DNA of 64,000 nucleotides from Clostridiales bacterium (GCA_021736985.1 JAIPEW010000010.1:1-64000), one strand, 5' to 3'. Shown: positions 26,879-35,840, counted from the stretch's first letter. Made by a program: numbers and translations. The notes: generated from the letters alone by a model not told the origin.

Positions 26879-28531
26879 TTGATTCCTGAAGAACATAATC
26901 GTTTAGAATATTTACATAATTATATAATTACAACACATATCCTGTGTATTTTCTTCCTGGTAGGTACTATTGTAATAAAAATTAACCTATCACCTTTAAA
27001 AGCACATGTATTTATAGTATATTTTTTAATATTGTCAGTTTTTTTTCTTGTTGAATCAATAATACTGCACTATTTCAAAAACAATATTAATAAAAATATA
27101 TTTATTGAAATAATATATATATCATTCCCTCTGGTTGTTGCACTGGTTGTTTTATTTTCAAGCAGGCAGTATTTTTTAGACATAAAATACATATTGTTAG
27201 CTCCTACCTTGATTGCAGGATCAATAAAAGGTAAAAAAGCAGGTTTTTTATTTGCTTTTATAAGCACGGGTATAATAATAATCTCACATTTTTTTCAAAA
27301 AGATTATTTTCAATTTGCAAGTATCATAGAGTCAAATTTTATTCTTATATGTATTATGTTTTTAGTGGGCTGGTTTAGCGGGGCTGTGTATGATATAGAA
27401 CTGGATTATCGCAAACACTTGTTCAGTATTGCCAATACTGATTATCTAACAGGCCTTTATAATCACCGCTACCTACAGGAAGGACTGGGTTATTATTTTA
27501 ATAACGAAAAGTATGTGCCCCTTTCGTTAATAATAATAGATATAGATAATTTTAAAGATTATAATGATATTTACGGCCATCTAAAGGGAGATGACCTGAT
27601 TAATAGTATAAGCCAGGTAATAAAAGAAAATACTCCCGGGACAAGTTTTTCTGCCAGGTACGGAGGAGACGAGTTTGCAATAGTACTCCCGGAGTTTGAT
27701 TCATCTGAAGCTGATAAAATTGCAGAAAACATTCGTAAAAAGATTGAGGGTTATGGTTTTAATACTAATGAATACAAGCATATTAAAAAAATAACTGTTT
27801 CCTGCGGAATAGCATCGAGGCATTACCGGGCTAATACCAGTCAAGAAGTTATTAAAAATGCGGACCAGGCACTTTATAAAGCAAAATCTTTAAATAAAAA
27901 CAGGGTAGAATTATATTCTTCAATTTTTGATGACCTGCTTAAAACTGTAGAAGAGGAAGAAGTAAATTTAATTTATTCATTTCATACGCTGCTTAGAGTT
28001 ATTAATGCTAAAGATAAGTATACATATGGTCATTCAGAGAGAGTTATGGAATACAGTTTTAAAATAGGTATTAAATCAGGTTTAGATAAAGAGGACCTAA
28101 CTTTATTGAGGTATGCTGCTTTTTTGCATGATATAGGAAAAATAGAAATAGATCGCAACTTATTAAATAAACCTACAAATCTAAACGACCAGGAATTTAA
28201 AATATTTAAAAACCACTGCCGCTGGGGGTATGATATTTTAAAAGCAGTACCTCATTTGAACAGAGCAGCTGAAATTATTCTTTATCATCATGAAAACTAT
28301 AATGGATCAGGATATCTTGCTGGGTTGCGCGGGGAAGAAATCCCCTTATTATCCAGGATAATTAGAATAGCTGACAGTTATGATGCCATGACTTCAAGCC
28401 GTCCTTACCGGAATGCAATACCAGAGCAAAAAGCACTAGATGAAATTAAAAGAGGTTCTGGAACTATGTACGATCCTGATTTAGTTAAGCTTTTTGTTGA
28501 GCAAATAAGTGATAAAGAAATCGATAAGTAA
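26879..28531 (+). CDS. Membrane GGDEF and HD-GYP cyclic-di-GMP protein
   Basis: 550 residues. Residues 1-180 hold about six membrane segments. A GGDEF domain follows (RYGGDEF, about 262-266, an intact diguanylate cyclase motif), then an HD-GYP phosphodiesterase domain (LHDIGK with His417/Asp418, HHENYNGSGY). It may both make and break c-di-GMP. TTG start after GAGGTG, 46 bp downstream of agrD, so it is probably in the same operon and could be the output of the peptide signal. That link is inference. Confidence 0.9.
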   Translation: MIPEEHNRLEYLHNYIITTHILCIFFLVGTIVIKINLSPLKAHVFIVYFLILSVFFLVESIILHYFKNNINKNIFIEIIYISFPLVVALVVLFSSRQYFLDIKYILLAPTLIAGSIKGKKAGFLFAFISTGIIIISHFFQKDYFQFASIIESNFILICIMFLVGWFSGAVYDIELDYRKHLFSIANTDYLTGLYNHRYLQEGLGYYFNNEKYVPLSLIIIDIDNFKDYNDIYGHLKGDDLINSISQVIKENTPGTSFSARYGGDEFAIVLPEFDSSEADKIAENIRKKIEGYGFNTNEYKHIKKITVSCGIASRHYRANTSQEVIKNADQALYKAKSLNKNRVELYSSIFDDLLKTVEEEEVNLIYSFHTLLRVINAKDKYTYGHSERVMEYSFKIGIKSGLDKEDLTLLRYAAFLHDIGKIEIDRNLLNKPTNLNDQEFKIFKNHCRWGYDILKAVPHLNRAAEIILYHHENYNGSGYLAGLRGEEIPLLSRIIRIADSYDAMTSSRPYRNAIPEQKALDEIKRGSGTMYDPDLVKLFVEQISDKEIDK

Positions 28532-28610
28532 CATGTTCTGTATAAAAATTTGAGCTAATATCTGTATTTTAACAATTATATTAATGATTTGTATAATAAC
28601 TTATAGAAGG

Positions 28611-28650
28611 GCCCGCGGAAATTACTATTGCCGCGGGCTTAATAATTTAA
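28611..28650 (+). terminator. Terminator-like hairpin
   Basis: GCCCGCGG/CCGCGGGC 8-bp stem with a 12-nt loop and a T/A-rich tail, downstream of the GGDEF/HD-GYP gene. Confidence 0.7.
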
Positions 28651-28713
28651 TCTAATATTAATAATTTAACTTCAAACGCAAATAGCTTATAATAATATAA
28701 AAGGTGTATATTT

Positions 28714-28745
28714 GACTAATTTTCTATAAATTTAGAAAATTAGTC
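28714..28745. repeat. Perfect 13-bp inverted repeat
   Basis: GACTAATTTTCTA and its exact complement around a 6-nt AT spacer, in the 336-bp gap before the PocR remnant. It could be an operator or the scar of an element; no T tract follows. Nothing else is seen in this gap apart from the terminator at 28611. Confidence 0.6.
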
Positions 28746-28867
28746 AGTTGTAAGTAATGATTTATAGAATAAAGAAAATTAATATTATCAAGATGTTTTT
28801 CATGATTATAAAAAAGAAAAAAAGTACTCATGTGGTTCAGTAATAAAATCGAATGGGAGTGTATTGA

Positions 28868-29266
28868 TTGCAGGATTTGCTGCTCCTAGATTCAGCGGAA
28901 AAAGAACTATTATTAAAAATTTTAGAAACTTACAATTCTTCAACAGATTTAACAGCATTTATTGTAGATCCGAACGGTGATCCTATTATTATGAACAAAA
29001 ATCCATTGGAGTCGTGCCGTTTTTGTAAAGTTATACGGGAAAATCCCCAGGCGCGCAAAAGGTGTAGTGAAGCATATGCTCGTGCAGGAAAATTGGCTGC
29101 AACGATGGGAGAACCATATATATTTCGTTGTCCAGCGGGTTTAGTTGAATGGGCTACCCCTATACTTTATAAGGGGCAGCACCTGGGTACAATTATTTGT
29201 GGACAAATCTTAATGTGGGAACCAGAAGATTTCTTCTGGATAGAATTATCCATTATGAATAAGTAA
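28868..29266 (+). pseudogene. Truncated PocR-type sensory domain protein
   Basis: 132 residues of a PocR ligand-binding domain. CRFCKVIRENPQARKRCSEAYARAG, then IFRCPAGLVEWATPI and GTIICGQILMWEPEDFF are the usual Cys-rich core. The normal helical C-terminus and any output domain (AraC, kinase) are missing, and the next frame is the middle of an unrelated enzyme. I read it as the surviving 5' part of a one-carbon/corrinoid regulator. Confidence 0.7.
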
Positions 29267-29287
29267 TAAATAACTGCTGCTCATAGT

Positions 29288-29930
29288 GTGCTGCAAAAAG
29301 CACCACAAATGTTAAGAAAAGCTGATTTTAATGTTACTGTTACATTAAATAAAAATACCATTATGGACATTGAGGAAGGTAATACTAAAGACAAATTATA
29401 TGGAATTTCTTTTGATATAGGAACTACGACTTTAGTTGGTACTCTCGTAGATTTAAATAGTGGTGAAGTTAAAGCAGTAAGCTCAACAGGTAATCCACAG
29501 AGAAGTTATGGTGCTGATGTGATATCAAGAATTACTCACTGTTCAAAAGAGAATGGTATAAAAGAGCTAAAAAATAAAGTAATATCCGGTATGAATGAAA
29601 TAATCAGATCATTAACATTTAAAGAAAATATAGATAAAAATAATGTATACCATGTTACTGCAGTTGGGAATACAACTATGCAGCATCTATTTTTAGGAGT
29701 AGATCCCACGTATTTAGCGCTTGTACCATATGTACCTGTGTTTCAGGATGAACGATATTGAACGTATAAAATTGATAGGAAATGCTGCTGGAGAAGGTTC
29801 TCAAATGACTCTTGTTTCAGATGAAGAAAAACAAAGAGCACAGGAAATATCTAAAAAAGTAAAATATGTAGAATTATCAACACATAAAGGTTTTAAAGAA
29901 GAGTTTATGAAGGCTATGGCATTTTCTTAA
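29288..29930 (+). pseudogene. Broken RamA/ASKHA-type corrinoid-activating protein
   Basis: 29288-29761 encodes the first part of an ASKHA ATPase domain (YGISFDIGTTTLVGTLVDL, ..YGADVISRI.., AVGNTTMQHL). It stops just after PVFQDERY. A second frame from 29751 gives only the C-terminal end (IERIKLIGNAAGEGSQM, then AQEISKKVKYVELSTH..F.EEFM.AM). The N-terminal [2Fe-2S] domain and several hundred central residues of the usual 600-residue protein are missing. Intact relatives use ATP to reduce corrinoid methyltransferase cofactors. Confidence 0.8.
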
Positions 29931-29986
29931 AAGTTAAATAATATAATTAGCGAATTTAATATATCATTACTTTTAGGAGTTATCCT

Positions 29987-30679
29987 ATGGGACTTTTAAC
30001 TGATTTCAATATTGATATAAAAAAAGAAGAATTGATTTTGATGCTGGGAGGGAATCTAGATAATTCTAAAAAGGCACTTAAAATAATCGAGGACAAATGG
30101 GAACTAATTACGACTGCTAAAAAGCTGATAAATCCCATGGTGCTTTATGATTTGTACGAAATAAAAAGAATTGACGGCAGCAAGGTTTATATTGAAGATG
30201 AACAGTTGGAAAGTAAAATCCTTTCCTCTTTTATTCAAGGTGCTGATTATGCTGCAATTAGTTTTCTTACCCTGGGCCCGGAATTAGAAAATCAAACAGA
30301 TGTATATATGAAAGAAGGTAAATATATTGATGCCTATATGCTTGACGGTATTGGCACTGTTTGTTTACAAAAAATTGGTAACCAGGCTTACGATACTATA
30401 GTAAATCAAGCAAGTTTAATGGGCTTAAAGTGCAGCTCACCAATAAGTCCAGGACAGGCAGGCTGGAATGTTGATGAACAGCGCAAAATATTTAACATAC
30501 TAACCCCTGAAAAACTAAGTATTACTCTAACAGCAAGTAATCTTTTAATGCCTAAAAAATCAGTTTCTTTTGTTTTAGGTACCGGGAAAAATTTATCCTC
30601 AACAAAAAAAGCCTGCGATTTTTGCCCCTTTAACCAGACATGTCCGGGCAAAAAAGTAAGAGATTACCAGGGGAGATAA
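29987..30679 (+). CDS. MetH activation-domain-like protein (corrinoid-linked)
   Basis: 230 residues resembling the vitamin B12-dependent methionine synthase activation domain as a stand-alone protein, often found with corrinoid methyltransferases. LDGIGTVCLQKIGNQAYD and SPGQAGWNVDEQRKIFNIL are typical. The C-terminal CDFCPFNQTCPGKK adds a Cys cluster. ATG follows AGGAGT. The frame is intact, but its neighbours are decayed, so the pathway it served is probably lost or elsewhere. Confidence 0.75.
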   Translation: MGLLTDFNIDIKKEELILMLGGNLDNSKKALKIIEDKWELITTAKKLINPMVLYDLYEIKRIDGSKVYIEDEQLESKILSSFIQGADYAAISFLTLGPELENQTDVYMKEGKYIDAYMLDGIGTVCLQKIGNQAYDTIVNQASLMGLKCSSPISPGQAGWNVDEQRKIFNILTPEKLSITLTASNLLMPKKSVSFVLGTGKNLSSTKKACDFCPFNQTCPGKKVRDYQGR

Positions 30680-30769
30680 AAAACAACCCAGTATTTAAGA
30701 TAAGATAGAAGCTAAATTTACCAGTAAAATATTAGTTAATAAAATCAGTAGTAGAAAGTGACTTTGCAG

Positions 30770-30798
30770 TTGACAGGGTGTAAATAAAATTGTAATAT
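30770..30798 (+). promoter_or_regulatory. Sigma-A-type promoter of the ABC importer operon
   Basis: TTGACA (30770-30775), 17-nt spacer, TAATAT (30793-30798). Near-consensus. A terminator-like hairpin (30904-30929) lies between it and the first gene. Confidence 0.7.
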
Positions 30799-30903
30799 TA
30801 ATGTAGGTTTTAGAGATTAGTTAAGAAGTTAGAGAATGATAGACTAGTTAAGAAGAGAATAGCTGAGATGAGAAGAGCTGAGATGAATCGGGATCTTGCA
30901 ATC

Positions 30904-30940
30904 AACCGGTGCTCATTTGAGTACCGGTTTTATTATTTTC
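30904..30940 (+). terminator. Leader terminator / possible attenuator
   Basis: 11-bp stem (one G-T) with ATTT loop, 30904-30914 with 30919-30929, then TTATTATTTT. It lies about 100 nt after the promoter at 30770 and 60 bp before the ABC operon. It may regulate readthrough or may simply end upstream transcription. No T-box motif (TGGTACCGCG) was found in the leader. Confidence 0.6.
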
Positions 30941-30999
30941 TCCTGGTTTTAGGAGGAACAATTAAAGAATGGCTAAATTAAAGAGGAGGTACAGTTGAG

Positions 31000-31998
31000 A
31001 TGAGAAGAGTTTTTTTAATAGTTGTAATAATGGTGGTATTGGCGTTTGTTGCTGGAGGATGCGGGCCCGGTGAAGAACAGAAAAACACTGGTGACGATGT
31101 TTTGAAAATTGGCGTTGCCCAGTTTATGTCTCATCCCGCCCTGGAGCTTGATCAGCAGGGATTTTTAGATCAGATTAAAGAAGAAGGATTTATTGACGGC
31201 GAAAACGTAGAGATTGATATTCAAAATGCCCAGGGGGATCCAAACCTTGCCAAGACTATTGCAGATAAATTTGTTGCAGATAAAAAGGATGTTATTCTGT
31301 CAATAACAACACCGGTTTCACAGGCAGCGGTGCAGGCTGCTAAAGGAACGGGCATTCCGGTGGTATTCATAGCTGTTTCCGATGCAGTGGGTGCAGGTCT
31401 TATTCAAGAAACTGACCAGCCTACTGGCACAAATGTAACCGGGGTTTACAGTGCTGACCCGATTAAACAGCAGATGGACTTAATAGAAGAAATGGTGCCG
31501 GGTATGAACCGGCTGGGTTTAATTTATAACGCTGGAGAAGATAATTCGGTGAGCAACAAGAACCGGATAAAGAAATATGTGTCTGGTAAAGACTGGAATG
31601 TTGTAGAGGCCTCGGTAAACAGCACCAATGATGTGCAGCTTGCTGCACGGTCCCTGGTAGGAAAAGTAGACGCAGTCTTCGTTCCCCAGGATAATACTGT
31701 TATATCTGCCCTTGAAGCTTTGCTCAAGGTAATGGAAGATAATGATATTCCTCTTTTTACCGGTGATACCGAATCAGTTAAGAGGGGTGCAATAGCCACT
31801 ATAGGTAATGATGAATATGACTGCGGCAGGCAGGGTGCTGAAATGGTAGCCAGGATATTAAACGGTGAAAAAGCCGGCGATGTAGTGCCGGAAAAGATTC
31901 GCAAGCGTAATACCGTGGTGAATAAAAAAGCAGCTGCTAAAGTCGGCCTTGAAATTCTTCAGCCGGTATTAGACCAGGCAGATGAAGTGCTGGAGTAA
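31000..31998 (+). CDS. ABC importer substrate-binding lipoprotein (PF04392/TrpX-like)
   Basis: 332 residues; signal peptide with lipobox VAGGC (Cys21). The mature part is a two-lobed binding protein of the ABC_sub_bind family (LKIGVAQFMSHPALELDQQG, ..TVINKNPN-type linkers and GRQGAEMVARIL). Members such as TrpX/TyrX bind aromatic amino acids, but the ligand here is not deducible. ATG follows AGAGGAGGT. First gene of a three-gene importer operon. Confidence 0.88.
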   Translation: MRRVFLIVVIMVVLAFVAGGCGPGEEQKNTGDDVLKIGVAQFMSHPALELDQQGFLDQIKEEGFIDGENVEIDIQNAQGDPNLAKTIADKFVADKKDVILSITTPVSQAAVQAAKGTGIPVVFIAVSDAVGAGLIQETDQPTGTNVTGVYSADPIKQQMDLIEEMVPGMNRLGLIYNAGEDNSVSNKNRIKKYVSGKDWNVVEASVNSTNDVQLAARSLVGKVDAVFVPQDNTVISALEALLKVMEDNDIPLFTGDTESVKRGAIATIGNDEYDCGRQGAEMVARILNGEKAGDVVPEKIRKRNTVVNKKAAAKVGLEILQPVLDQADEVLE

Positions 31999-32055
31999 AT
32001 TAAATTAAAATAAATGACTAAAAGATACTATGTACCTCGAAAGAAGTGAATTACC

Positions 32056-33027
32056 TTGGAAAGCGTAATTATCAGCGGTTTACAGCAGGGTTTAATATAC
32101 GGTTTTATGGCGTTGGGAGTCCTTTTAACTTTCGAGCTGCTGGGGTTTCCTGATCTCAGTGTAGAAGGAACGTTTCCCCTGGGGGCAGCAGTGACTGCAC
32201 GTGCAGTAGTTGAAGGTGTAGACCCGGTGCTGGCAGTTTTAATGGGTGCCGCGGCAGGCGGCATTGCCGGTGCTGCCACTGGTATTATGCATACCAGGCT
32301 AAATATTAATAACATACTGGCCGGTATTCTTACTGCTACTGCTATTTACACGGTTATGCTGCGTACCATGGGCCGTCCCAATACTCCTCTTCTGGCTTAT
32401 GATAATGTCTTTGGACAGGTGCTGGGATGGTTTGGCCTGGTTGAGAGCCACTTGAATACAATACTTTTTCTAACTATAATTGTTGTGATTGCCAGGTTAT
32501 TAATGGGATGGTTCTTATCTACTGATTTGGGCCTGGCAGTCCGGGCTACAGGCAGTAATGAGCGCATGATCAGGGCACTGGGAGTAAGTACTGATACCAT
32601 GAAACTGCTGGCTCTAGTAATATCCAATTTCCTGGTTGGACTGTCCGGGGCCCTGGCCTGCCAGGCGCAGGGGTTTGCCGATGTGGGCATGGGGATAGGA
32701 GTTCTTGTGGCTGCTATTGCTTCTGTTATAATCGGGGAAACTCTTTTTGGTAAAGGCAGGTTAAATACTGTATTAACAGGCGTAATTCTTGGTTCTATTG
32801 TTTACCGGGCGGTTCTGGCTGTGGCAATGCAAGTAGGCCTGCCGGCAGAAGATTTCAAGATGATTACTGCAGTGCTGGTACTTCTGGCATTAACATTGCC
32901 CAACATGAAGTTTCTGGGGCGGGCACGTAGTAAGATATCAGGCATGGTAAAGGGAATAAAGAGAAGTAGAACTAAATCCGGTTATAGTGCCGAAAGTATC
33001 GCCGGGCAGTCAAGAGGTGACAGATAA
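32056..33027 (+). CDS. ABC importer permease (BPD_transp_2 type)
   Basis: A 323-residue membrane permease of the branched-chain amino acid/TrpY type with about eight to nine membrane segments and the cytoplasmic coupling region LRATGSNERMIRALGVS (here LAVRATGSNERMIRALGVS). It has a TTG start. It overlaps the ATPase gene by one base. Works with the binding protein at 31000 and ATPase at 33027. Confidence 0.88.
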   Translation: MESVIISGLQQGLIYGFMALGVLLTFELLGFPDLSVEGTFPLGAAVTARAVVEGVDPVLAVLMGAAAGGIAGAATGIMHTRLNINNILAGILTATAIYTVMLRTMGRPNTPLLAYDNVFGQVLGWFGLVESHLNTILFLTIIVVIARLLMGWFLSTDLGLAVRATGSNERMIRALGVSTDTMKLLALVISNFLVGLSGALACQAQGFADVGMGIGVLVAAIASVIIGETLFGKGRLNTVLTGVILGSIVYRAVLAVAMQVGLPAEDFKMITAVLVLLALTLPNMKFLGRARSKISGMVKGIKRSRTKSGYSAESIAGQSRGDR

Positions 33028-33821
33028 TGATTGAGCTGGATGGTGTCACAAAATATTTCTTTCCCGGGACTGTCAATGAAGTTAAAGCCCTGGATAACAT
33101 TAACTTTAAGGCCCAGGACGGAGATTTTATTACCATTATTGGCAGCAATGGTGCAGGTAAATCTACCTTTTTAAAAGCTATTAGCGGGGTAATTAGCGTG
33201 GATTCAGGCAGCATAAAGTTGGAAGGTCTGGACATGACCGGGTTTCCTGAGCATAAGAGGGCGCAGCAAATTGGCCGGATAGACCAGGACCCCATGGCTA
33301 GTACGGCAGGGGAAATGACTATTAAGGAAAACCTGGCCATGGCTTATATGCGCGGAAAGAAAAGAAGGCTTTCCCACGCCGTTAATAAGAAAAGGACAGA
33401 AAATTTTGCCGAAGTTCTTAAAGACCTCGGGTTAGGCCTGGAAAGCCGCCTGGAAGTACCGGTAGAAACCTTATCCGGGGGACAGCGGCAGGCAATGGCC
33501 CTGCTGATGGCAACTATTGCCCGTCCCAAGCTTTTGCTTTTGGATGAGCATACTGCTGCTCTTGACCCTAAAGCTGCACGCCTGGTAATGAAAATAACCC
33601 GCCGTCTCGTGGAGTCTCACGGGTTAACTACGCTGATGATTACACATAACATGGAGCAGGCATTAAAATACGGTAATCGATTAATTATGATGCACAGGGG
33701 TAAAATCATACTGGATATAGGTGCGGAGGAAAAGAAAGATCTGACCGTATCTGATTTAATAGATAAGTTTACAGCTACCAGCGGTTCGGCATTTGACGAT
33801 GATAGGGTATTGCTGGCGTAA
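33027..33821 (+). CDS. ABC importer ATPase
   Basis: A 264-residue ATP-binding subunit. Walker A is GSNGAGKST (about 37-45), the signature is LSGGQRQAMALLM, Walker B is LLLLDEHTAAL and the H-loop is MITHNMEQ. Last gene of the importer operon; terminator at 33826. Confidence 0.93.
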   Translation: MIELDGVTKYFFPGTVNEVKALDNINFKAQDGDFITIIGSNGAGKSTFLKAISGVISVDSGSIKLEGLDMTGFPEHKRAQQIGRIDQDPMASTAGEMTIKENLAMAYMRGKKRRLSHAVNKKRTENFAEVLKDLGLGLESRLEVPVETLSGGQRQAMALLMATIARPKLLLLDEHTAALDPKAARLVMKITRRLVESHGLTTLMITHNMEQALKYGNRLIMMHRGKIILDIGAEEKKDLTVSDLIDKFTATSGSAFDDDRVLLA

Positions 33822-33825
33822 TAAT

Positions 33826-33862
33826 AAAAGGCGGTTTCTTTGTAGAGAAACTGCCTTTTTAG
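33826..33862 (+). terminator. Intrinsic terminator of the ABC importer operon
   Basis: AAAAGGCGGTTTCT pairs with AGAAACTGCCTTTT (one G-T wobble); T-rich 3' side. Confidence 0.88.
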
Positions 33863-33865
33863 CGT

Positions 33866-34021
33866 TTAAATATCTTTTTCATTAATCTTTTTTAAAAATG
33901 AATTAGTTTCTTTTAACTGGTTGGATATTTGATGTATTTTAAAAGCAATGAATATTAGTGCAGCAGGTACAACTAGAGACATTAGAAAACTGATCCCTCC
34001 AAAAATTAGCATACCGTCCAT
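33866..34021 (-). CDS. 51-residue membrane protein
   Basis: ATG 34021 follows AGGAGG. The protein has one membrane helix (MLIFGGISFLMSLVVPAALIF) and a charged helical tail ending NEKDI. It lies just 19 bp after the next gene upstream (34041-34238) and has the same layout: a membrane helix followed by a short coiled-coil-like tail. The two look like a co-expressed pair. Function unknown. Confidence 0.6.
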   Translation of the reverse strand: MDGMLIFGGISFLMSLVVPAALIFIAFKIHQISNQLKETNSFLKKINEKDI

Positions 34022-34040
34022 TTAAAAACAACCTCCTGAT

Positions 34041-34238
34041 TTAATGATTATTTTTGTTTAATTCTTCTTCAAGTTTTTCAATTCTTTGTTTAAGTTTATT
34101 TAATGTAATTATTACATATATTATGACTCCAATCGTAGTTATAAAAACCAGTGGGATAGTAAGTAATATTATTAAATTTATTATTTGAACGATAAAAGTA
34201 GCATTTATTCCTATGAGATGTGATAATTCACCAAGCAC
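34041..34238 (-). CDS. 65-residue membrane protein with coiled-coil tail
   Basis: GTG start after AAGGAG. Two hydrophobic stretches (about 10-45) are followed by a heptad-like charged helix (LNKLKQRIEKLEEELNK). It is driven by the near-consensus promoter at 34338-34366. Small paired proteins of this layout often sit in regulatory operons, but no family is recognised. Confidence 0.65.
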   Translation of the reverse strand: MLGELSHLIGINATFIVQIINLIILLTIPLVFITTIGVIIYVIITLNKLKQRIEKLEEELNKNNH

Positions 34239-34296
34239 TATAATTACTCCTTCCTTATTTGATTTTTGAAAAGGCCGGAGATAGGAACTCCCTGCT

Positions 34297-34366
34297 TGTA
34301 GGTCGAAATATACATAGATCCTACATAGATAGCCTATACTATATTTAGTAAACGATGCAGTGTCAA
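34297..34366 (-). promoter_or_regulatory. Promoter with operator-like repeats
   Basis: On the minus strand TTGACA (34366-34361), 17-nt spacer, TATAGT (34343-34338). Just downstream, overlapping the likely start site, are two direct repeats ATCTATGTA (34330-34322 and 34319-34311, 11-bp period). An inverted pair TGTAGG/CCTACA also lies there (34297-34302, 34320-34325). The arrangement suggests a repressor-controlled promoter for the two small membrane genes. Confidence 0.6.
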
Positions 34367-34487
34367 GTGTAATTGAACTTTCTTTCTGATTTCATTTTTA
34401 ATGGTAGAAGAACATTATTTTTAAAAATAAATTTACAAAAAAATAGTAAATAAAGATTTGAAAAAAGGAGAGTCGGAAAAGATTCAT

Positions 34488-35231
34488 ATGAAAGATAACC
34501 TTGTTAAATTTCTTGGCTGCGGTGATGCTTTTGGCAGTGGTGGAAGAATGCAAACATGTATATTTTTAAATCTGTCAGATTTAAAAATATTGTTGGATTG
34601 CGGGGCGACTTCACTTGTTGCTATGCGCAAATTTGATATAAACCCCAATGATATAAATACAATCTTCATATCGCACCTGCACGGGGACCATTTTGGGGGA
34701 CTGCCTTTTTTTATTCTTGACGCGCAGTTAGCGAGTTTTCGTGATACCCCGCTAACCATTGCCGGTCCTAAAGGAACGCAACAAAGATTAAATGAGGCTA
34801 TGGAAGTATTGTTTCCAGGTTCTTCACAGAAGCAAAAAAATTATTCTCTTGATGTGATTGAAATTGAACCGGGCTCTTTTTCAGTATTAAACGGAATTAA
34901 TACCAGTGCTTACCAGGTTACGCATTCGAGCGGGGCCCCATCTCTAGCGTACAAATTAGAATACCAGGGAAAAGTCATAGCCTACACCGGGGATACCGAA
35001 TGGAATGACAATATTATTACTGCAGCAGACGGAACAGATTTACTAATTACAGAAACTTTTTCATATGATAAAGAAATAAAAAATCACCTGAACTACAAGA
35101 CTTTAATGAAATATAAAGATAAGTTAAAAACAAAGAGAATAATTATGACTCATATGTCAGACGACATGCTTAAAATGCTGGAAAATGTTGAATGCGATTA
35201 TGCGGAAGACGGTAAAGAATTTTTTATATAA
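34488..35231 (+). CDS. MBL-fold hydrolase (RNase Z-like)
   Basis: A 247-residue metallo-beta-lactamase-fold protein. It shows N-terminal FLGCGDAFGSGGRMQTC, the metal motif FISHLHGDHFGGLPF, a second His in AYQVTHSSGAPSLAY, Asp in YTGDTEWND and a last His in IIMTHMSDDM. This is the order of ribonuclease Z/AHL-lactonase-like enzymes. The exosite arm of true tRNase Z is not evident. The start ATG 34488 is chosen over TTG 34458 because it begins at the fold. Confidence 0.83.
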   Translation: MKDNLVKFLGCGDAFGSGGRMQTCIFLNLSDLKILLDCGATSLVAMRKFDINPNDINTIFISHLHGDHFGGLPFFILDAQLASFRDTPLTIAGPKGTQQRLNEAMEVLFPGSSQKQKNYSLDVIEIEPGSFSVLNGINTSAYQVTHSSGAPSLAYKLEYQGKVIAYTGDTEWNDNIITAADGTDLLITETFSYDKEIKNHLNYKTLMKYKDKLKTKRIIMTHMSDDMLKMLENVECDYAEDGKEFFI

Positions 35232-35378
35232 AACCGGGGCAATACTCGGATTTCACTCATTAAATCGTTTTTTTGTCTACAGAGTTTAAAAAAAGCCTAC
35301 ACAGGGTAATCCTGTGTAGACCAAGCATTGAATTTATAAATTATAAGTAATCATAAATATGAATGATATATAAAATAG

Positions 35379-35711
35379 TTAATGAGTATAATCAATTATT
35401 TTAACCTTATCACCGAGTTTCTTTTCTATAGCTTCTTTAATCTGGTTTGCAAACGGGCAAGGAAAACCAATGGGATTGCCTCTTGTAATGCAGGATGCAA
35501 TCACTATGGTATCTGCGCCTCTTTTTACCATTTCTTCAGCCCTGGTTACAGCCTTTTTACCAGGACAGCCACCACAAGTAACCAAACCTATAATTTCGAT
35601 ATCTTCTTTGATACCTTCAAAAGCACATTTTTTTTCTCTAATTATTTTAAAATCCATAGTTCCCGGGCACATATCTTCTGTTTGCCTGCATCTAATTAAT
35701 CCAATTCTCAA
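35379..35711 (-). CDS. CGGC-domain protein
   Basis: 110 residues beginning RIGLIRCRQTEDMCPGT with the central GLVTCGGCPGKKAV and a late CITRGN..GFPCPF. This is the cysteine-rich CGGC domain (PF08821), presumed to bind metal. TTG start after AAGGGG. Monocistronic. Function unassigned. Confidence 0.85.
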   Translation of the reverse strand: MRIGLIRCRQTEDMCPGTMDFKIIREKKCAFEGIKEDIEIIGLVTCGGCPGKKAVTRAEEMVKRGADTIVIASCITRGNPIGFPCPFANQIKEAIEKKLGDKVKIIDYTH

Positions 35712-35840
35712 AAAAACAACCCCTTTTTAAAACATTTCAGGTTATAACTTCAATACATTGGAATTTTTTCCTTCCCAATAAGTTGGTGTCACCAACTTAT
35801 GATAAAAATGTAATTAGATTTTTATGAAAGGATGGTAGTA

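Noticed and set aside
30868-30981. 37-codon leader peptide rich in Phe/Tyr before the ABC importer
   Set aside because: The aromatic codons mostly come from the terminator T tract and lie after the hairpin, and the ribosome site is poor. Kept only as a remark in the attenuation finding.
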